Part shown: one piece after another, positions 25,001 to 33,916 of the stretch | How the letters are laid out: each line of letters opens with the position of its first letter | Position numbering within the stretch: position 1 is the first letter of the stretch | Assembly: GCA_016787445.1 (NCBI GenBank) | Contig: JAEUTQ010000030.1 | Span: forward strand, 1-64,000 | Direction: 5' to 3' | From: Bacteroidia bacterium | GTDB lineage: Bacteria; Bacteroidota; Bacteroidia; B-17B0; Aurantibacillaceae | DNA length: 64,000 nucleotides | Program-made: the position numbers and the translations under genes | The notes under the pieces: model-generated | The model's database searches: none | What the model was told of the DNA's origin: nothing | What the model saw: the letters and a program-made list of their open reading frames with translations, nothing else

Positions 25001-25686
25001 TTGCCATTCTGAATAACTACCGGAGCCTGCTCTAACAATTCTCCAAATGGGGTGCTTATAACCAAATCGCCATTCGTATTTAGATGCAATTTTTCGGCGC
25101 CTTTAACCTTATATTCGATTAGGTTGTAATTCCCGCCGGGCTTAACAATGTAGTCATACTTTAAATTACCATTACTATAATACCATTTCAAGTCTATTTT
25201 ATCGTAAATGTTTCTGTATGTAACAGTTTTATAACTTTTAACATACAACGCACCGGAAGGACATGACTCTGTATAAAAATTATCATAACCGTCAATAGCT
25301 TCCGTGGGTTCAATATTTGGTTTCTTACTTGTGTTTAACCAATCAATATCGATTCTATAAAATGAAAACTGCTCAATGTATGATTCTTCCGATGCAAGAG
25401 ATGATGAAAATTTATTTCTTTTCTTATTAACCTTCTTATCTATCCTGCTTAATTGATAAGATATTCCTGTTTCCTTTAAGAAATAAGATAGTCTTCCATC
25501 AGTTCCTGAGAACAAAACATCTTTACGTGAATTAAAAAACTGATCAGAGACTTGCCCTTTATTTTCGCGAAAATAACACAAAGGTTTTTTAGACAAGCCT
25601 TCAGATCCAGAAAATCCAGTATTTGCACTCATTATACAATGAGTTAGTATTAAAAGCTGAATTAATATTACTTGTGTTATTTTCAT
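22048..25686 (-). CDS. Secreted SBBP-repeat protein with gliding-motility-type T9SS C-terminal domain
   Basis: 1212 residues. A signal peptide (about 1-20) is followed by an N-terminal domain starting FRENKGQVSDQ (DUF7948-like) up to about 270. Seven SBBP/beta-propeller-like repeats follow, each with WGTYYGG or WATYYGG about 65-70 residues apart. Several Ig/PKD-like modules come next, with repeated VCxG/ICSG cysteines. The end has FTPNNDGLNDVFHVYGI and YNRWGEKIFFS, the type B (gliding-associated) CTD. It is exported by the type IX system and probably cell-surface. Ligand unknown. It follows the paralogue at 25852 by 165 bases. Confidence 0.9.
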   Translation of the reverse strand: MKITQVILIQLLILTHCIMSANTGFSGSEGLSKKPLCYFRENKGQVSDQFFNSRKDVLFSGTDGRLSYFLKETGISYQLSRIDKKVNKKRNKFSSSLASEESYIEQFSFYRIDIDWLNTSKKPNIEPTEAIDGYDNFYTESCPSGALYVKSYKTVTYRNIYDKIDLKWYYSNGNLKYDYIVKPGGNYNLIEYKVKGAEKLHLNTNGDLVISTPFGELLEQAPVVIQNGKFLKSKWRLNEDRVSFDIEDVNLDQPFVIDPLIRLWGTYYGGALDDNAYNVSVDANNNVFLSGDTQSNTTLNIATVGSHQSTYGGPGTASFIIGDAYVAKFNSSGVRQWATYYGGAGSEFANWCATDINGNVYLTGGTTTTLSTVIATPGAHQTNNAGGQNYMGDAFLVKFNSSGVRQWGTYYGGTGDESGYGVCIDAVGNVFMSGCTNSTNGTSIATAGSHQSVIGGGADAFLVKFDATGNRIWATYYGGTSSLENGHACSSDSNGDIYLMGYSDSPTGISTPGSHQPVFGGGGMPDGMLVKFNTNGVRQWGTYYGGALRDMFYAIKIAGTEIFVSGETFTSAGTSIATPGSHQPMFGGGMSDAFVVKFDITGTRIWGTYYGGVNNESALGVSVDSKGFIYVSGMTNTQAGTAIATPCSYQSNYGGFPTDLFLAKFTTNATRVWGTYYGGSGYEYLGTCVNDGTDAIYLVGRTASNTGTVIASSGSHQALFGGGMYDGFIVKFDGCIQVPPPNTTLPQNMTVCAGQSTSLSTASLCAINWYSNVGGPVISTNSILTTPTLTTNTTYYVQDATCGTDSLTSITVTVNPLPNLQSVSSNTVICSGSTVSLSVSGASTYTWLPSMLNTNSIVDNPSTTTIYTVIGSSLNCANSLTIPITVVPSPSITLNYPSGPYCYGSTFTIQANGAQSYTWYPSSAFSSSTGSVVSTVPLSISSTYTLLGENSNGISCLSQITFSSNVIPLIMPTISSSVEICEGNSVVLSAGGGNTYYWIGANIDNPNQSSINATPLSSGIYSVSISNNYLCPVTATVFVRVNPKPFVFAGNDTTVNSIDDIFISAIGNGQFQWVSGSNIVCSHCPKTQVFPEKSSCYVVAVMDTNGCIAQDEVCLDVINDEYIYIPNSFTPNNDGLNDVFHVYGIGIKNYSLSIYNRWGEKIFFSSNQTTGWDGKFKGVLCEIGTYIYHLDYDRPNGEHKSRQGHVNLIATY

Positions 25687-25851
25687 TACTGTAATAAAGA
25701 TAGTTCATTTAATAATGAATGTCAAGCTGCTGATTTACCAATATAACCTTTGTAATAAAATCATTTTTGATTTCTAGCAGAGTGGGATTAAATCCTAATA
25801 TTAACCTTAAAATTACATCGGATGAGTAAGCTCTCCACTGCGAGAGGGAGT

Positions 25852-28260
25852 TTACCTCACCACCACAATTTTATTTTTAATAATGGTACCACTTAATTTA
25901 TCTTTCAAGCAATACACTCCATCAGCTAAACCTGTAATGTTAGTTTGATGATTATTGCTTGCGTCTAATTTTATATTTCTAACCACTTGACCCAATTCAT
26001 TTACAATTTCTAAAACAACATCTTCTTTGGTTTGTATAGTGAAAGAACCGGAGTTGGGGTTAGGGTAAATTGATATTTTTGAACCAAGTAGTATTGATTC
26101 ACTTATTCCTGAAACAGAATTCTCTCTAAGTTTTAACACCACACCGTCTGTAGATCCTTTCAGATTGGGTTGATAGGAACCAGATGTAGTTGGGAAAGCA
26201 GACCAGCCATCCGAAGTTCCAGTGATCACAATTTCACCCAAAGTATTTAAACAAACGTTGTACGCTATATCATTTGTGAAACCGCCAATATAACTACCCC
26301 ATACTCTCAATCCAAGTTTGTCAAATTTTGTGATAAACATATCCGCATAAGGCGAACTCAATACTGTTTGGTAAGCGTTTGTAGTAGCTATTTGGTTTAA
26401 ACTTTGGGTAACTCCGGTTAAATAAATGGCACTTCCGACTGTCGCAATAGCATAACCACAGTCATCATTTCCACCTCCAAAATAGGTTCCCCACTTTCGC
26501 ACTCCATTTGTGTCAAAATTCACAAGATATCCATCGCCCTGGTTCGCAAGACCAGAACCACCCATGCTTGTTTGAAATGTCCCGATAGATGCAATTGAGT
26601 CTATGCTATTTGTAGAACCACAAATAAATACGTTATCAAGTGAATCACATTTTACATCAAGTAGGTATTCTCTTCCACTTCCGCCATAGTAGGTTGACCA
26701 CACTCTCTGTCCTGTAATATTGAATGAGCTTAAGAAGGCATCATAACCTGAACCACTATATCCTGGTTGGTGGGATATTGGGGTAGAAATAGTACTACTA
26801 TTAGTCTCTCCTCCGACAAAGAGTCTATTTTTACTATTGAATTCTAGAGTTTCAATTATTTCGTCACCTGACCCGCCGTAATATGTAGACCATAATATAT
26901 TACCGTTTGTGTTGTACTTAGAAATAAAGCCATCTCGTAGACCTCCCGCGTAAATAGTTTGAAAAGCACCAGTGGTTGAAATTCCTAGTGTACTTGAAGT
27001 AGACCCAACTAAATATACATTTCCAAGATTATCAATTTTGCAATCGAGACCCTGATCATTTCCCGTTCCTCCATAATACGTAGACCATATTAAAACACCG
27101 CTAGTAGTAAACTTAGCTAAGAAACCATCACATGGCCCGCCACCATAATTTTGTTGTTGTGATCCCAATGTCGCTATATTGTTTGTGCTACTTGTTATTC
27201 CTGAAATGTATAGAAAATTGGAAACCTTATCCAAGCAAATTCCATATCCCGAGTCATCATCATTACCGCCAAAATACGTTGCCCAAAGTAAATTCCCATT
27301 TGTGTTAAATTTTGAAATAAATGCATCATAAATTCCTGCAAAAGTATTTTGATATGATCCTGTGGTTGCAATAAAGGAAGGACTATCGGACCAGCCAACT
27401 GAATAAATGTTGTTAAAGGAATCCAAACAAGTATTCCAAATTACATCAGATTGGGTTCCGCCAAAATACGTTGCCCAAAGTAAATTTAATATAGGATCAA
27501 TAACTATTTCCTGATTCGCCATTAATTTAAAATTTTGTTTAGAATCAAATCCATAAACACCGTTGGCATCTTTGATAAAATCAATTTTAATTTGCTTTCC
27601 TTTTTTAGAATTAGATCTTAAATAACTTTCAGGAATTGCCTCATTAAATTCACCCTGCTTTACAGCAATAGAAATATTGTTGTTTTTAATCTCAGTGGTG
27701 TTGGCTCCATGATATTTCCATTTTATTACATTCATGTTACCACCATTGTGTACAATGAAATTGTATTTTAGTTTGCCTTCTATGGCAATAAATTCCAAAT
27801 CAATATTCGGGTAAATGTTTTTGTAAGTTACTTTTTCGTAGCTACGCACATTAGTAGCGCCTTGTTCAGATACTCCAGTGGTGTAATAATTGTAATAAGT
27901 TTCGGAAGGTTGCTCTGCAATAATTTCAGGTTGCGTATTAGCACCAATAAATTCTACATCCACACGGTGAAAATGATAGGTGCTTTCAAGTTTAGGATGT
28001 TTCAATTTGGTTAAGACTGTCTCGCGGTTCGTTTCCGTGCTTTTTTGCTCTACCGTATATGTATCGTAACTAAAACTGTTTTGTTTTAATTGTATGTTCA
28101 TCCCAGGTATACTCAGTAAAAATTTCACTTCTGTATTGGGCTTAAAATTCTGGTCGTGTATCTGCCCTTTGTTTTCAATAAAACCAATTGCGGGTTTTGT
28201 GTTGGCATAAAACATTCCGTTTAACAAACACAAAATGATCAGGTGTAAAAATCTTTTCAT
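25852..28260 (-). CDS. Secreted SBBP-repeat protein with type A T9SS sorting domain
   Basis: 802 residues. A signal peptide (about 1-20) and the start IGFIENKGQIHDQ (DUF7948-like domain, to about 250) are followed by seven repeats with WATYFGG/WSTYYGG motifs. The end contains ISIYPNPNSGSFTIQ and GVYCLKDKLSG, a type A sorting domain cleaved by PorU-type proteases. The architecture matches its downstream neighbour except for the Ig modules and the sorting domain. The two are probably tandem duplicates that diverged in their tails. Function unknown; adhesion or surface binding is plausible. Confidence 0.9.
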   Translation of the reverse strand: MKRFLHLIILCLLNGMFYANTKPAIGFIENKGQIHDQNFKPNTEVKFLLSIPGMNIQLKQNSFSYDTYTVEQKSTETNRETVLTKLKHPKLESTYHFHRVDVEFIGANTQPEIIAEQPSETYYNYYTTGVSEQGATNVRSYEKVTYKNIYPNIDLEFIAIEGKLKYNFIVHNGGNMNVIKWKYHGANTTEIKNNNISIAVKQGEFNEAIPESYLRSNSKKGKQIKIDFIKDANGVYGFDSKQNFKLMANQEIVIDPILNLLWATYFGGTQSDVIWNTCLDSFNNIYSVGWSDSPSFIATTGSYQNTFAGIYDAFISKFNTNGNLLWATYFGGNDDDSGYGICLDKVSNFLYISGITSSTNNIATLGSQQQNYGGGPCDGFLAKFTTSGVLIWSTYYGGTGNDQGLDCKIDNLGNVYLVGSTSSTLGISTTGAFQTIYAGGLRDGFISKYNTNGNILWSTYYGGSGDEIIETLEFNSKNRLFVGGETNSSTISTPISHQPGYSGSGYDAFLSSFNITGQRVWSTYYGGSGREYLLDVKCDSLDNVFICGSTNSIDSIASIGTFQTSMGGSGLANQGDGYLVNFDTNGVRKWGTYFGGGNDDCGYAIATVGSAIYLTGVTQSLNQIATTNAYQTVLSSPYADMFITKFDKLGLRVWGSYIGGFTNDIAYNVCLNTLGEIVITGTSDGWSAFPTTSGSYQPNLKGSTDGVVLKLRENSVSGISESILLGSKISIYPNPNSGSFTIQTKEDVVLEIVNELGQVVRNIKLDASNNHQTNITGLADGVYCLKDKLSGTIIKNKIVVVR

Positions 28261-28396
28261 AGTAATAAGTTTTAAACATTATAATCAAATGTAGTGGATA
28301 GGCCGTCTCAAAACAACATCATTCATCAGCTTCATGATTAATGTTTTATAAGTGGTAATGTTTTATTGATATGTGGTGGGTTTTCGGCATTAACGC

Positions 28397-28526
28397 TGAC
28401 CCTCATCCGTCTGTTAGTACTACCTAACCCACCACTTCGTGGTCCCCCCCTCTCCCATCCGCCGCGGCGGAGAGAAGGGAAATGACCCTCATCCGTCCTC
28501 CGGACACCTTCTCCCAAGGGAGAAGG
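28397..28526. repeat. REP-like GC-rich repeat cluster
   Basis: TGACCCTCATCCGTC occurs twice in direct orientation (28397-28411 and 28483-28497). The palindrome CCGCCGCGGCGG is at 28459-28470, and CCTTCTCCCAAGGGAGAAGG (9-bp arms) is at 28507-28526. The segment is much richer in GC than its surroundings and lies between two minus-strand genes. Such elements are usually dispersed, non-coding REP-type repeats. The last hairpin could act as terminator for hemN, whose stop is at 28529. Confidence 0.75.
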
Positions 28527-28528
28527 GA

Positions 28529-29881
28529 CTAAACCGACGAACTAAAAGTTTTGGCTTCCGGGGTTTTGCGCCAGTAACGCGCATCGATGCACATACAGAT
28601 ATTTCGCAAAAAGGCTTTGCCGGTTTCGGTTACTTTTAAATGATACGGATGCACTTCCACTAAACCGTCTTTTTGCAATTCAGTTAATCGTTCAATGCCT
28701 TGGTACAAAGCTTCGCATTGCGTTTCAGGATTATCCCATTTGGTTTCCAAATGGCACATGATATTTAAAATATGCTTGCGTAAAATTAAATCCTCTTCAT
28801 TCAACACATGGCCGCGGGTAACGGCCAGCTTACCGCTGTTAATGCACTCCTGATATTCTTCTACAGTTTTTATATTCTGCGAAAAACCGGTCCAGGTATC
28901 GCTGATGGATGAAACACCTAACCCGATTAACAGAGCGGTATAATTCGCAGTATAACCCATGAAATTGCGGTGTAATTTTTTGTTCTTCATCGCCGCAAAC
29001 AATTCATCATTCTCCAAAGCGAAATGATCCATCCCTACTTCCTTATAGGCATTTTGCAAAAATAGTTCTTTACCTAATTCATACAATTTGCGTTTATCAT
29101 CGTCCACCGGTAAATCCTTCTCGGTGAATTTGCGTTGTCCGGGTTTTATCCAGGGCACATGCGCGTAACTGTAAAACGCAATGCGGTCGGGTTTTAAAGC
29201 AATCACCTTCTCTACCGTATCCTGCATGCTGGCATAGGTCTGAAAAGGCAAGCCATATACTAAATCAAAATTCACGGAGGTATATCCTACCGCGCGGCAT
29301 TGATCAACAATCGCTTTTACTTCCTCAAAGGATTGATAGCGGTTAATGGCGTCTTGTACTTTATCATCAAAATCCTGAATACCGAAACTAATGCGTTTAA
29401 ATCCTAATTGGTATAAAGTAATTAGATGTCCGATGGTGGTATTAGCTGGATGCGCTTCAAAACTGAATTCTGCATTGGGCGCTACATTGGATTTATCCAA
29501 TATGCCCTGAATTAATTTCTTTAAATTTTCAGCTGTAAAAAAAGTGGGGGTTCCCCCTCCTAAATGTATTTCTCTGATGAGAGGTTTTTCATTAAATAGT
29601 TCCAAGTATAAATCCCATTCTTTTAGTACGGTGTTGATATAGGGCTCTTCCACTTTGTGATTAACTGTGATGCGTGTATTACAGGCGCAATACGTACATA
29701 AACTCTCACAAAAAGGTAAATGAATGTAAAGACTTATTCCGTCTTTACTGTTGGTTGAGTTAAAACAATCCTTTACTAAATCTTTCCATTCTTCTAATGA
29801 AGGCGATTTATCCCAGAACGGAACAGTGGGATAACTGGTGTATCTTGGAACGGGAATATTATATTTTGAAATTAAATTCAC
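28529..29881 (-). CDS. hemN: Oxygen-independent coproporphyrinogen III oxidase
   Basis: This 450-residue radical SAM enzyme makes protoporphyrinogen IX without O2, so it supplies heme at low oxygen. The Fe-S motif is HLPFCESLCTYCACN (Cys-x3-Cys-x2-Cys plus the HemN-typical fourth Cys). GGGTPTFF and the HemN C-terminal domain (GLVEVHPYHLKVTETGKAFLRNICM) are present. It is the last gene of the cbb3 oxidase operon, 4 bp after the TauE/DsbD-like gene, which fits heme needs of a microaerobic oxidase. Confidence 0.93.
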   Translation of the reverse strand: MNLISKYNIPVPRYTSYPTVPFWDKSPSLEEWKDLVKDCFNSTNSKDGISLYIHLPFCESLCTYCACNTRITVNHKVEEPYINTVLKEWDLYLELFNEKPLIREIHLGGGTPTFFTAENLKKLIQGILDKSNVAPNAEFSFEAHPANTTIGHLITLYQLGFKRISFGIQDFDDKVQDAINRYQSFEEVKAIVDQCRAVGYTSVNFDLVYGLPFQTYASMQDTVEKVIALKPDRIAFYSYAHVPWIKPGQRKFTEKDLPVDDDKRKLYELGKELFLQNAYKEVGMDHFALENDELFAAMKNKKLHRNFMGYTANYTALLIGLGVSSISDTWTGFSQNIKTVEEYQECINSGKLAVTRGHVLNEEDLILRKHILNIMCHLETKWDNPETQCEALYQGIERLTELQKDGLVEVHPYHLKVTETGKAFLRNICMCIDARYWRKTPEAKTFSSSV

Positions 29882-29885
29882 CGGA

Positions 29886-30620
29886 TTACTCTTTATGACA
29901 GCATTCTACTTTAGGTGTTGTGTGACAACTTGCTTCGGTATTTTGCTCCGCCATTTTAGGGCTAATATACGGAATCCCTAAATTCATTCCACGCAATATC
30001 AATAACACAGCCATCACAGAAACCACATACGGCATGGCTTTAGTAATGCTGGCCCTGAATTTTACTGAAATTAAATTACTGAACCAAGCCACAGAAAACA
30101 TAGCCGGTACGGTTCCTAATCCAAACAAAGCCATGAATAAAGCGCCATGAATAACAGAACCGCTTGCAAGGGCGCCGGTTATAGCCATATAAATTAAGCC
30201 GCAGGGCAGCAGACCGTTAAGAAGTCCGATATAAAACAATGCTTTGGTACTGCGGTTTTGAAATAAATTCCCTAATGAAGATTTAAGACGGGCAAAAAGT
30301 TGATGCAATTTTGAAGTGAAAGAAAATTGCGCGAAAATATCGCCCGGTAACAAAACCGATAAGAGAATGATAACTCCTAATACAATAGAAAGAATCTGTT
30401 GTAAACCGAAAATCGCGAAGCCTTGTCCGAGTAAACCAAACAAAGCACCTAAAGCAGAATACGTCATGATTCGTCCCGCATTATAAACCAAGATGGCGAT
30501 GAAGCGGGAAGATTGTGAGCGACCATGAACAGGTAATGAAAGTGCAATAGGACCACACATGCCTACGCAGTGTAAGCTGCCCAATAAACCCAGCGATATG
30601 GCTGCCCATAGCATTAACAT
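29886..30620 (-). CDS. Sulfite exporter TauE / DsbD-like transmembrane protein of the cbb3 locus
   Basis: 244 residues with six or seven membrane helices. The N-terminal motif GSLHCVGMCGPIAL and the central NGLLPCGLIYMA are typical of the DsbD_2/SafE group that regularly sits next to ccoGH. The C-terminus has cysteines and histidines (ASCHTTPKVECCHKE), possibly copper-binding. It overlaps ccoH by 1 bp. The role in oxidase assembly, through copper or thiol transfer, is inferred from family and context. Confidence 0.85.
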   Translation of the reverse strand: MLMLWAAISLGLLGSLHCVGMCGPIALSLPVHGRSQSSRFIAILVYNAGRIMTYSALGALFGLLGQGFAIFGLQQILSIVLGVIILLSVLLPGDIFAQFSFTSKLHQLFARLKSSLGNLFQNRSTKALFYIGLLNGLLPCGLIYMAITGALASGSVIHGALFMALFGLGTVPAMFSVAWFSNLISVKFRASITKAMPYVVSVMAVLLILRGMNLGIPYISPKMAEQNTEASCHTTPKVECCHKE

Positions 30621-31057
30621 TACTTAATGGTAATTACTTGTTCTTTAAAATAATTTTTACCGCCCGATTGCCATGATAACTGCATTTTGTATAAACCCTT
30701 TTCCAGTTTATCACCAGTAATCATTTGCTTACCGTCGGCATCGAATTTTAATTCCGTTTTAAAATCTTTTGAAGAATCACTCGGACGGAAAAAATTAACC
30801 ATGCCTTCAAATCCGGCTTGCATAAATTCTGCACTTGCCGTTAATAAAACACCGTTTGCTTCCACTGCGTGATTAATAGTGTGCGTAGCAGCATTGGCGT
30901 TGTTGATAGCATCTATTCTGTCCTGATATTGCAATTCTTGCCTATAGTAATCTTTCGATACTAATTCTACTTTTTGTCCGTAACACAGCACTACAAGTGT
31001 TACAATTAAAGCCACAAAGCTTAAATACAAAATTGTTATTCTAAAACCCCAGCTCAT
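30620..31057 (-). CDS. ccoH: cbb3 oxidase assembly protein CcoH (FixH-like)
   Basis: A 145-residue single-pass membrane protein. It has one N-terminal helix (about 5-27), the family sequence KVELVSKDYYRQELQYQDRIDA and an extracytoplasmic beta domain ending GLYKMQLSWQSGGKNYFKEQVI. FixH proteins assist the maturation of the cbb3 oxidase. Gene order matches fixGHIS: it follows ccoG by 5 bp and overlaps the next gene by 1 bp. Confidence 0.88.
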   Translation of the reverse strand: MSWGFRITILYLSFVALIVTLVVLCYGQKVELVSKDYYRQELQYQDRIDAINNANAATHTINHAVEANGVLLTASAEFMQAGFEGMVNFFRPSDSSKDFKTELKFDADGKQMITGDKLEKGLYKMQLSWQSGGKNYFKEQVITIK

Positions 31058-31062
31058 GATAT

Positions 31063-32508
31063 TTATTTTTTACCGTTATAACTAATTGGACCTAAAAAAT
31101 TGGTCTTGACTGTTTTTATTTTTTTACCGTTAGAGTAAACTCCTATTTCTAATTTTGTTTTTCTTTCCTTCACATCTTTCCTATTCAAGTACACAAAAAA
31201 TTCTCCTGAACTAATATCCTCTTGTTTTACATGTAAATCCTTGCCAATTATTTTAATATTTGCGTTCTCAAAATTTTCTACCTTTAGTTCAACAGGCAAT
31301 TCCTTACGTGTTTTATTCACTAGCTTGATGGTATATAAATTACTGATTTGATCGTTGGGTTGATCTTGATACAACATGCCTTTAGCTCTTAAAATGGTGG
31401 CATCGTAATCAGAGCGTGTTGCCAACAAGAAAGTTTCAACCCCGATAAGCAGTAACAATACTGCTGAATACGCTTTCATACGGGTGGTGAAAGCTAACTT
31501 TACTTTGTTTTTAATTCCATTTTCTGAATCGTAACGAATTAAACCTTTTGGTAAACCAACGCTCTCCATCATGTGATCGCAGGCATCAATACAAGCGGTA
31601 CAATTTACACATTCTAATTGCGTGCCGTTTCGAATATCAATTCCGGTAGGACAAACCTTAACGCACAAATTACAGTCGATACAATCGCCGCCGGTACGCA
31701 CTTCATTCTTTTTGAATTTATGACGCTCTTCGCCACGCACATAATCATACGCTACAACCACTGAATTTTTATCGAGGAGTACACCTTGCATACGACCGTA
31801 AGGACACACAATCAAACACACTTGCTCACGGAACCAGGAATATACAAAGAAGAACGCACCTGTAAATAACATTAAAGAAATAAATCCGCCTTTATGTTGA
31901 GAGATGGGTTCGGTCGCATTTTTTATTACCTCATCCACTCCAATAATATAAGCCAACAAAGTATTGGCAATAATGAATGAAAGCAGAAAAAACAAAGTAA
32001 ACTTAGAAACACGCTTCATGATTTTGTCGGTAGTCCAAGGCGCATGTTTTAATGCCTTTTGATAATTCGCATCGCCTTCAATCCAATACTCAATGCGGCG
32101 GAACAACATTTCCATGAAAATGGTTTGGGGACAAGCCCATCCGCAAAAGACACGGCCGAAGACTACAGTAAATAATGCTATGAACACAATGAAGATGAGC
32201 ATGCCCAGCATGAAGATGAAAAAATCCTGCGGCCAGAAAATCATGCCAAAGAGGATAAATTTCTTCTCAACAATATTCAGCATAAAAAGCGGAACATCAT
32301 TAATCTTAATGAATGGAATAGCGAAAAAAAGTACGAGATAAATGTAGCTTAAGTATTTTCTCCAGTTATAGAATTTACCCGACGGTTTTGTCGGGTAAAT
32401 CCAAACGCGTTTGCCTTCCTTATCAACGGTGGCGATACTGTCTCTGAATGATTCGTTGTCAGTATGAGGAGAGTTTTCTTTGTTCTTAATATCAGAATTG
32501 GAGTCCAT
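31063..32508 (-). CDS. ccoG: Cytochrome c oxidase accessory protein CcoG (FixG/RdxA)
   Basis: 481 residues. It starts with WIYPTKPSGKFYNWRK, has five membrane helices, the FixG motifs CGWACPQT and CLIVCPYGRMQG, and two 4Fe-4S motifs CIDCNLCVKVCP and CVNCTACIDAC. A C-terminal Ig-like FixG domain follows. The family reduces copper for, or otherwise assists, cbb3 assembly in the inner membrane. It is 2 bp after ccoP. Confidence 0.95.
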   Translation of the reverse strand: MDSNSDIKNKENSPHTDNESFRDSIATVDKEGKRVWIYPTKPSGKFYNWRKYLSYIYLVLFFAIPFIKINDVPLFMLNIVEKKFILFGMIFWPQDFFIFMLGMLIFIVFIALFTVVFGRVFCGWACPQTIFMEMLFRRIEYWIEGDANYQKALKHAPWTTDKIMKRVSKFTLFFLLSFIIANTLLAYIIGVDEVIKNATEPISQHKGGFISLMLFTGAFFFVYSWFREQVCLIVCPYGRMQGVLLDKNSVVVAYDYVRGEERHKFKKNEVRTGGDCIDCNLCVKVCPTGIDIRNGTQLECVNCTACIDACDHMMESVGLPKGLIRYDSENGIKNKVKLAFTTRMKAYSAVLLLLIGVETFLLATRSDYDATILRAKGMLYQDQPNDQISNLYTIKLVNKTRKELPVELKVENFENANIKIIGKDLHVKQEDISSGEFFVYLNRKDVKERKTKLEIGVYSNGKKIKTVKTNFLGPISYNGKK

Positions 32509-32510
32509 AT

Positions 32511-33725
32511 TTATTTTTTCACTACAGCACTTGCCTTAGCTAAACTATCTACCGGCACTACAACTTTTAAAGAATCAGTCACCACTGTTGTTGAATCGCC
32601 GGCCGCAGGTGTACCATCTTCCTTGTATAAATCACCTTGAGGAGCTTTACCGTTCGGAGGATTAGTGCCTTTTAAAGTACGAATGAAAGAAGTTACCTGA
32701 GCGATTTGCATTGGAGATAAATCTTCTTTCCATGCTTTCATTCCTTTATCGGCAAAACCATATTTAACTGTTTTAAAAATATCCTGAATACTTCCACCGT
32801 GGATCCAATATTCATCGGCGAAATTAGGACCAACTCCACCCTCACCTAATTTACCATGACAAGCCGCGCAGTTTGCCTGATACACTTGCTTACCGCTTTC
32901 AAGGTCAGAAGCGCCATCCAGCATTTTCACTGTTGTTTCATCCACATTACTTGCCGCAGTTTTCATATAGGCTTCTACTTCAGCTTTTGCTTTTGCAACT
33001 TCCATATTATATTCCGCTTCCTGCAAATCGCCGGTACCTGAGATATGGTAGTGAATTAAATAAAATACGGCCACCACAATTGTAAGGTAAAAACCATACT
33101 TCCACCATGGCGGTAAATCATTGTCTAATTCTTTGATGCCATCGTAATCGTGGTCGAGCATAATTTCCTGCTCACGCTCCACTTCAACAGCCGCATTTAA
33201 TTTATCGAAAATTGTTTTTTCAACCGGTTTAACTTTTTTAAGTGCGGCCTCAGCCGACTTTTCTGCCTCAGCAGCAACTAACATGCCCTTTAACGCGTAA
33301 TATAAACCGAAGATGAAAAATAATTCGAGGAGAATAATGCCTAGCATGAAGTAGAAAGTAAACATATCCAAACCGCCAATCAACCAATCGTTAGCCTCCA
33401 CAGCCACAGGGGCTTCTTGCGCGTTAGCCATTAAAGCAGAAAACATAAACAGTGCAACTGCTCCGATCTTTGCTGAACCTGAGTTACCAGCTTTTGCCTT
33501 CTTTATTTTATCCTGAAAATATTCACTTTGACTTACATTTTTTACGGCATTAGCCATGCCTACAATAACAATTACCAGAATTACTATAATTGCCAACAAT
33601 GTATTAAACAAAGTGTTTGAAAAACAGGAAGGTTCATTTACCTGAGCTTCCTGGGCAAAATTTATTAGAGGCATACCAACAAACATCAGTAACCACATTT
33701 TACTTTTTTGAGTTTTAGTTTTCAT
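32511..33725 (-). CDS. ccoP: cbb3-type cytochrome oxidase, CcoP-like subunit
   Basis: 404 residues. A signal-like N-terminus (MWLLMFVGMPLINFAQ) and three more membrane segments lead to the CcoP signature YDGIKELDNDLPPWWKYGF, and then one monoheme cytochrome c domain with CAACH and an axial Met in KGMKAWKEDL. Proteobacterial CcoP has two hemes; here only one CXXCH is present, as is common in Bacteroidota. It follows ccoQ by 10 bp and precedes ccoG by 2 bp. Confidence 0.94.
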   Translation of the reverse strand: MKTKTQKSKMWLLMFVGMPLINFAQEAQVNEPSCFSNTLFNTLLAIIVILVIVIVGMANAVKNVSQSEYFQDKIKKAKAGNSGSAKIGAVALFMFSALMANAQEAPVAVEANDWLIGGLDMFTFYFMLGIILLELFFIFGLYYALKGMLVAAEAEKSAEAALKKVKPVEKTIFDKLNAAVEVEREQEIMLDHDYDGIKELDNDLPPWWKYGFYLTIVVAVFYLIHYHISGTGDLQEAEYNMEVAKAKAEVEAYMKTAASNVDETTVKMLDGASDLESGKQVYQANCAACHGKLGEGGVGPNFADEYWIHGGSIQDIFKTVKYGFADKGMKAWKEDLSPMQIAQVTSFIRTLKGTNPPNGKAPQGDLYKEDGTPAAGDSTTVVTDSLKVVVPVDSLAKASAVVKK

Positions 33726-33735
33726 AAGCCGGCTT

Positions 33736-33906
33736 TTATTGTAATTCGTTACTTACAGGAATGTTTTTAACCTTATTGATATATGACTTATCTGCTTTAA
33801 TTACATAAAGTGTAACCAAAGCAAAAAACATAAAGAAAATCATAAGAGAAACTAACGGATAAATTCCGATGCCTGTTATCGATTCTAAATAATTGATGAA
33901 TTTCAT
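33736..33906 (-). CDS. ccoQ: cbb3-type cytochrome oxidase subunit CcoQ
   Basis: Found by reading the gap: ATG 33906 opens a 56-codon frame ending at 33736. The product (start MKFINYLESITGIGIYPLVS) has one membrane helix at about 14-37 and a charged C-terminal tail, as in CcoQ/FixQ. It lies between ccoNO (10 bp) and ccoP (10 bp), the position of ccoQ in every fixNOQP operon. Its role is to stabilise the complex. Confidence 0.9.
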   Translation of the reverse strand: MKFINYLESITGIGIYPLVSLMIFFMFFALVTLYVIKADKSYINKVKNIPVSNELQ

Positions 33907-33916
33907 GGCTATAATT

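Noticed and set aside
28439-28639. Plus-strand ORF across the REP region
   Set aside because: It lies over GC-rich repeats and antisense to hemN, with low-complexity residues; no start or family support.
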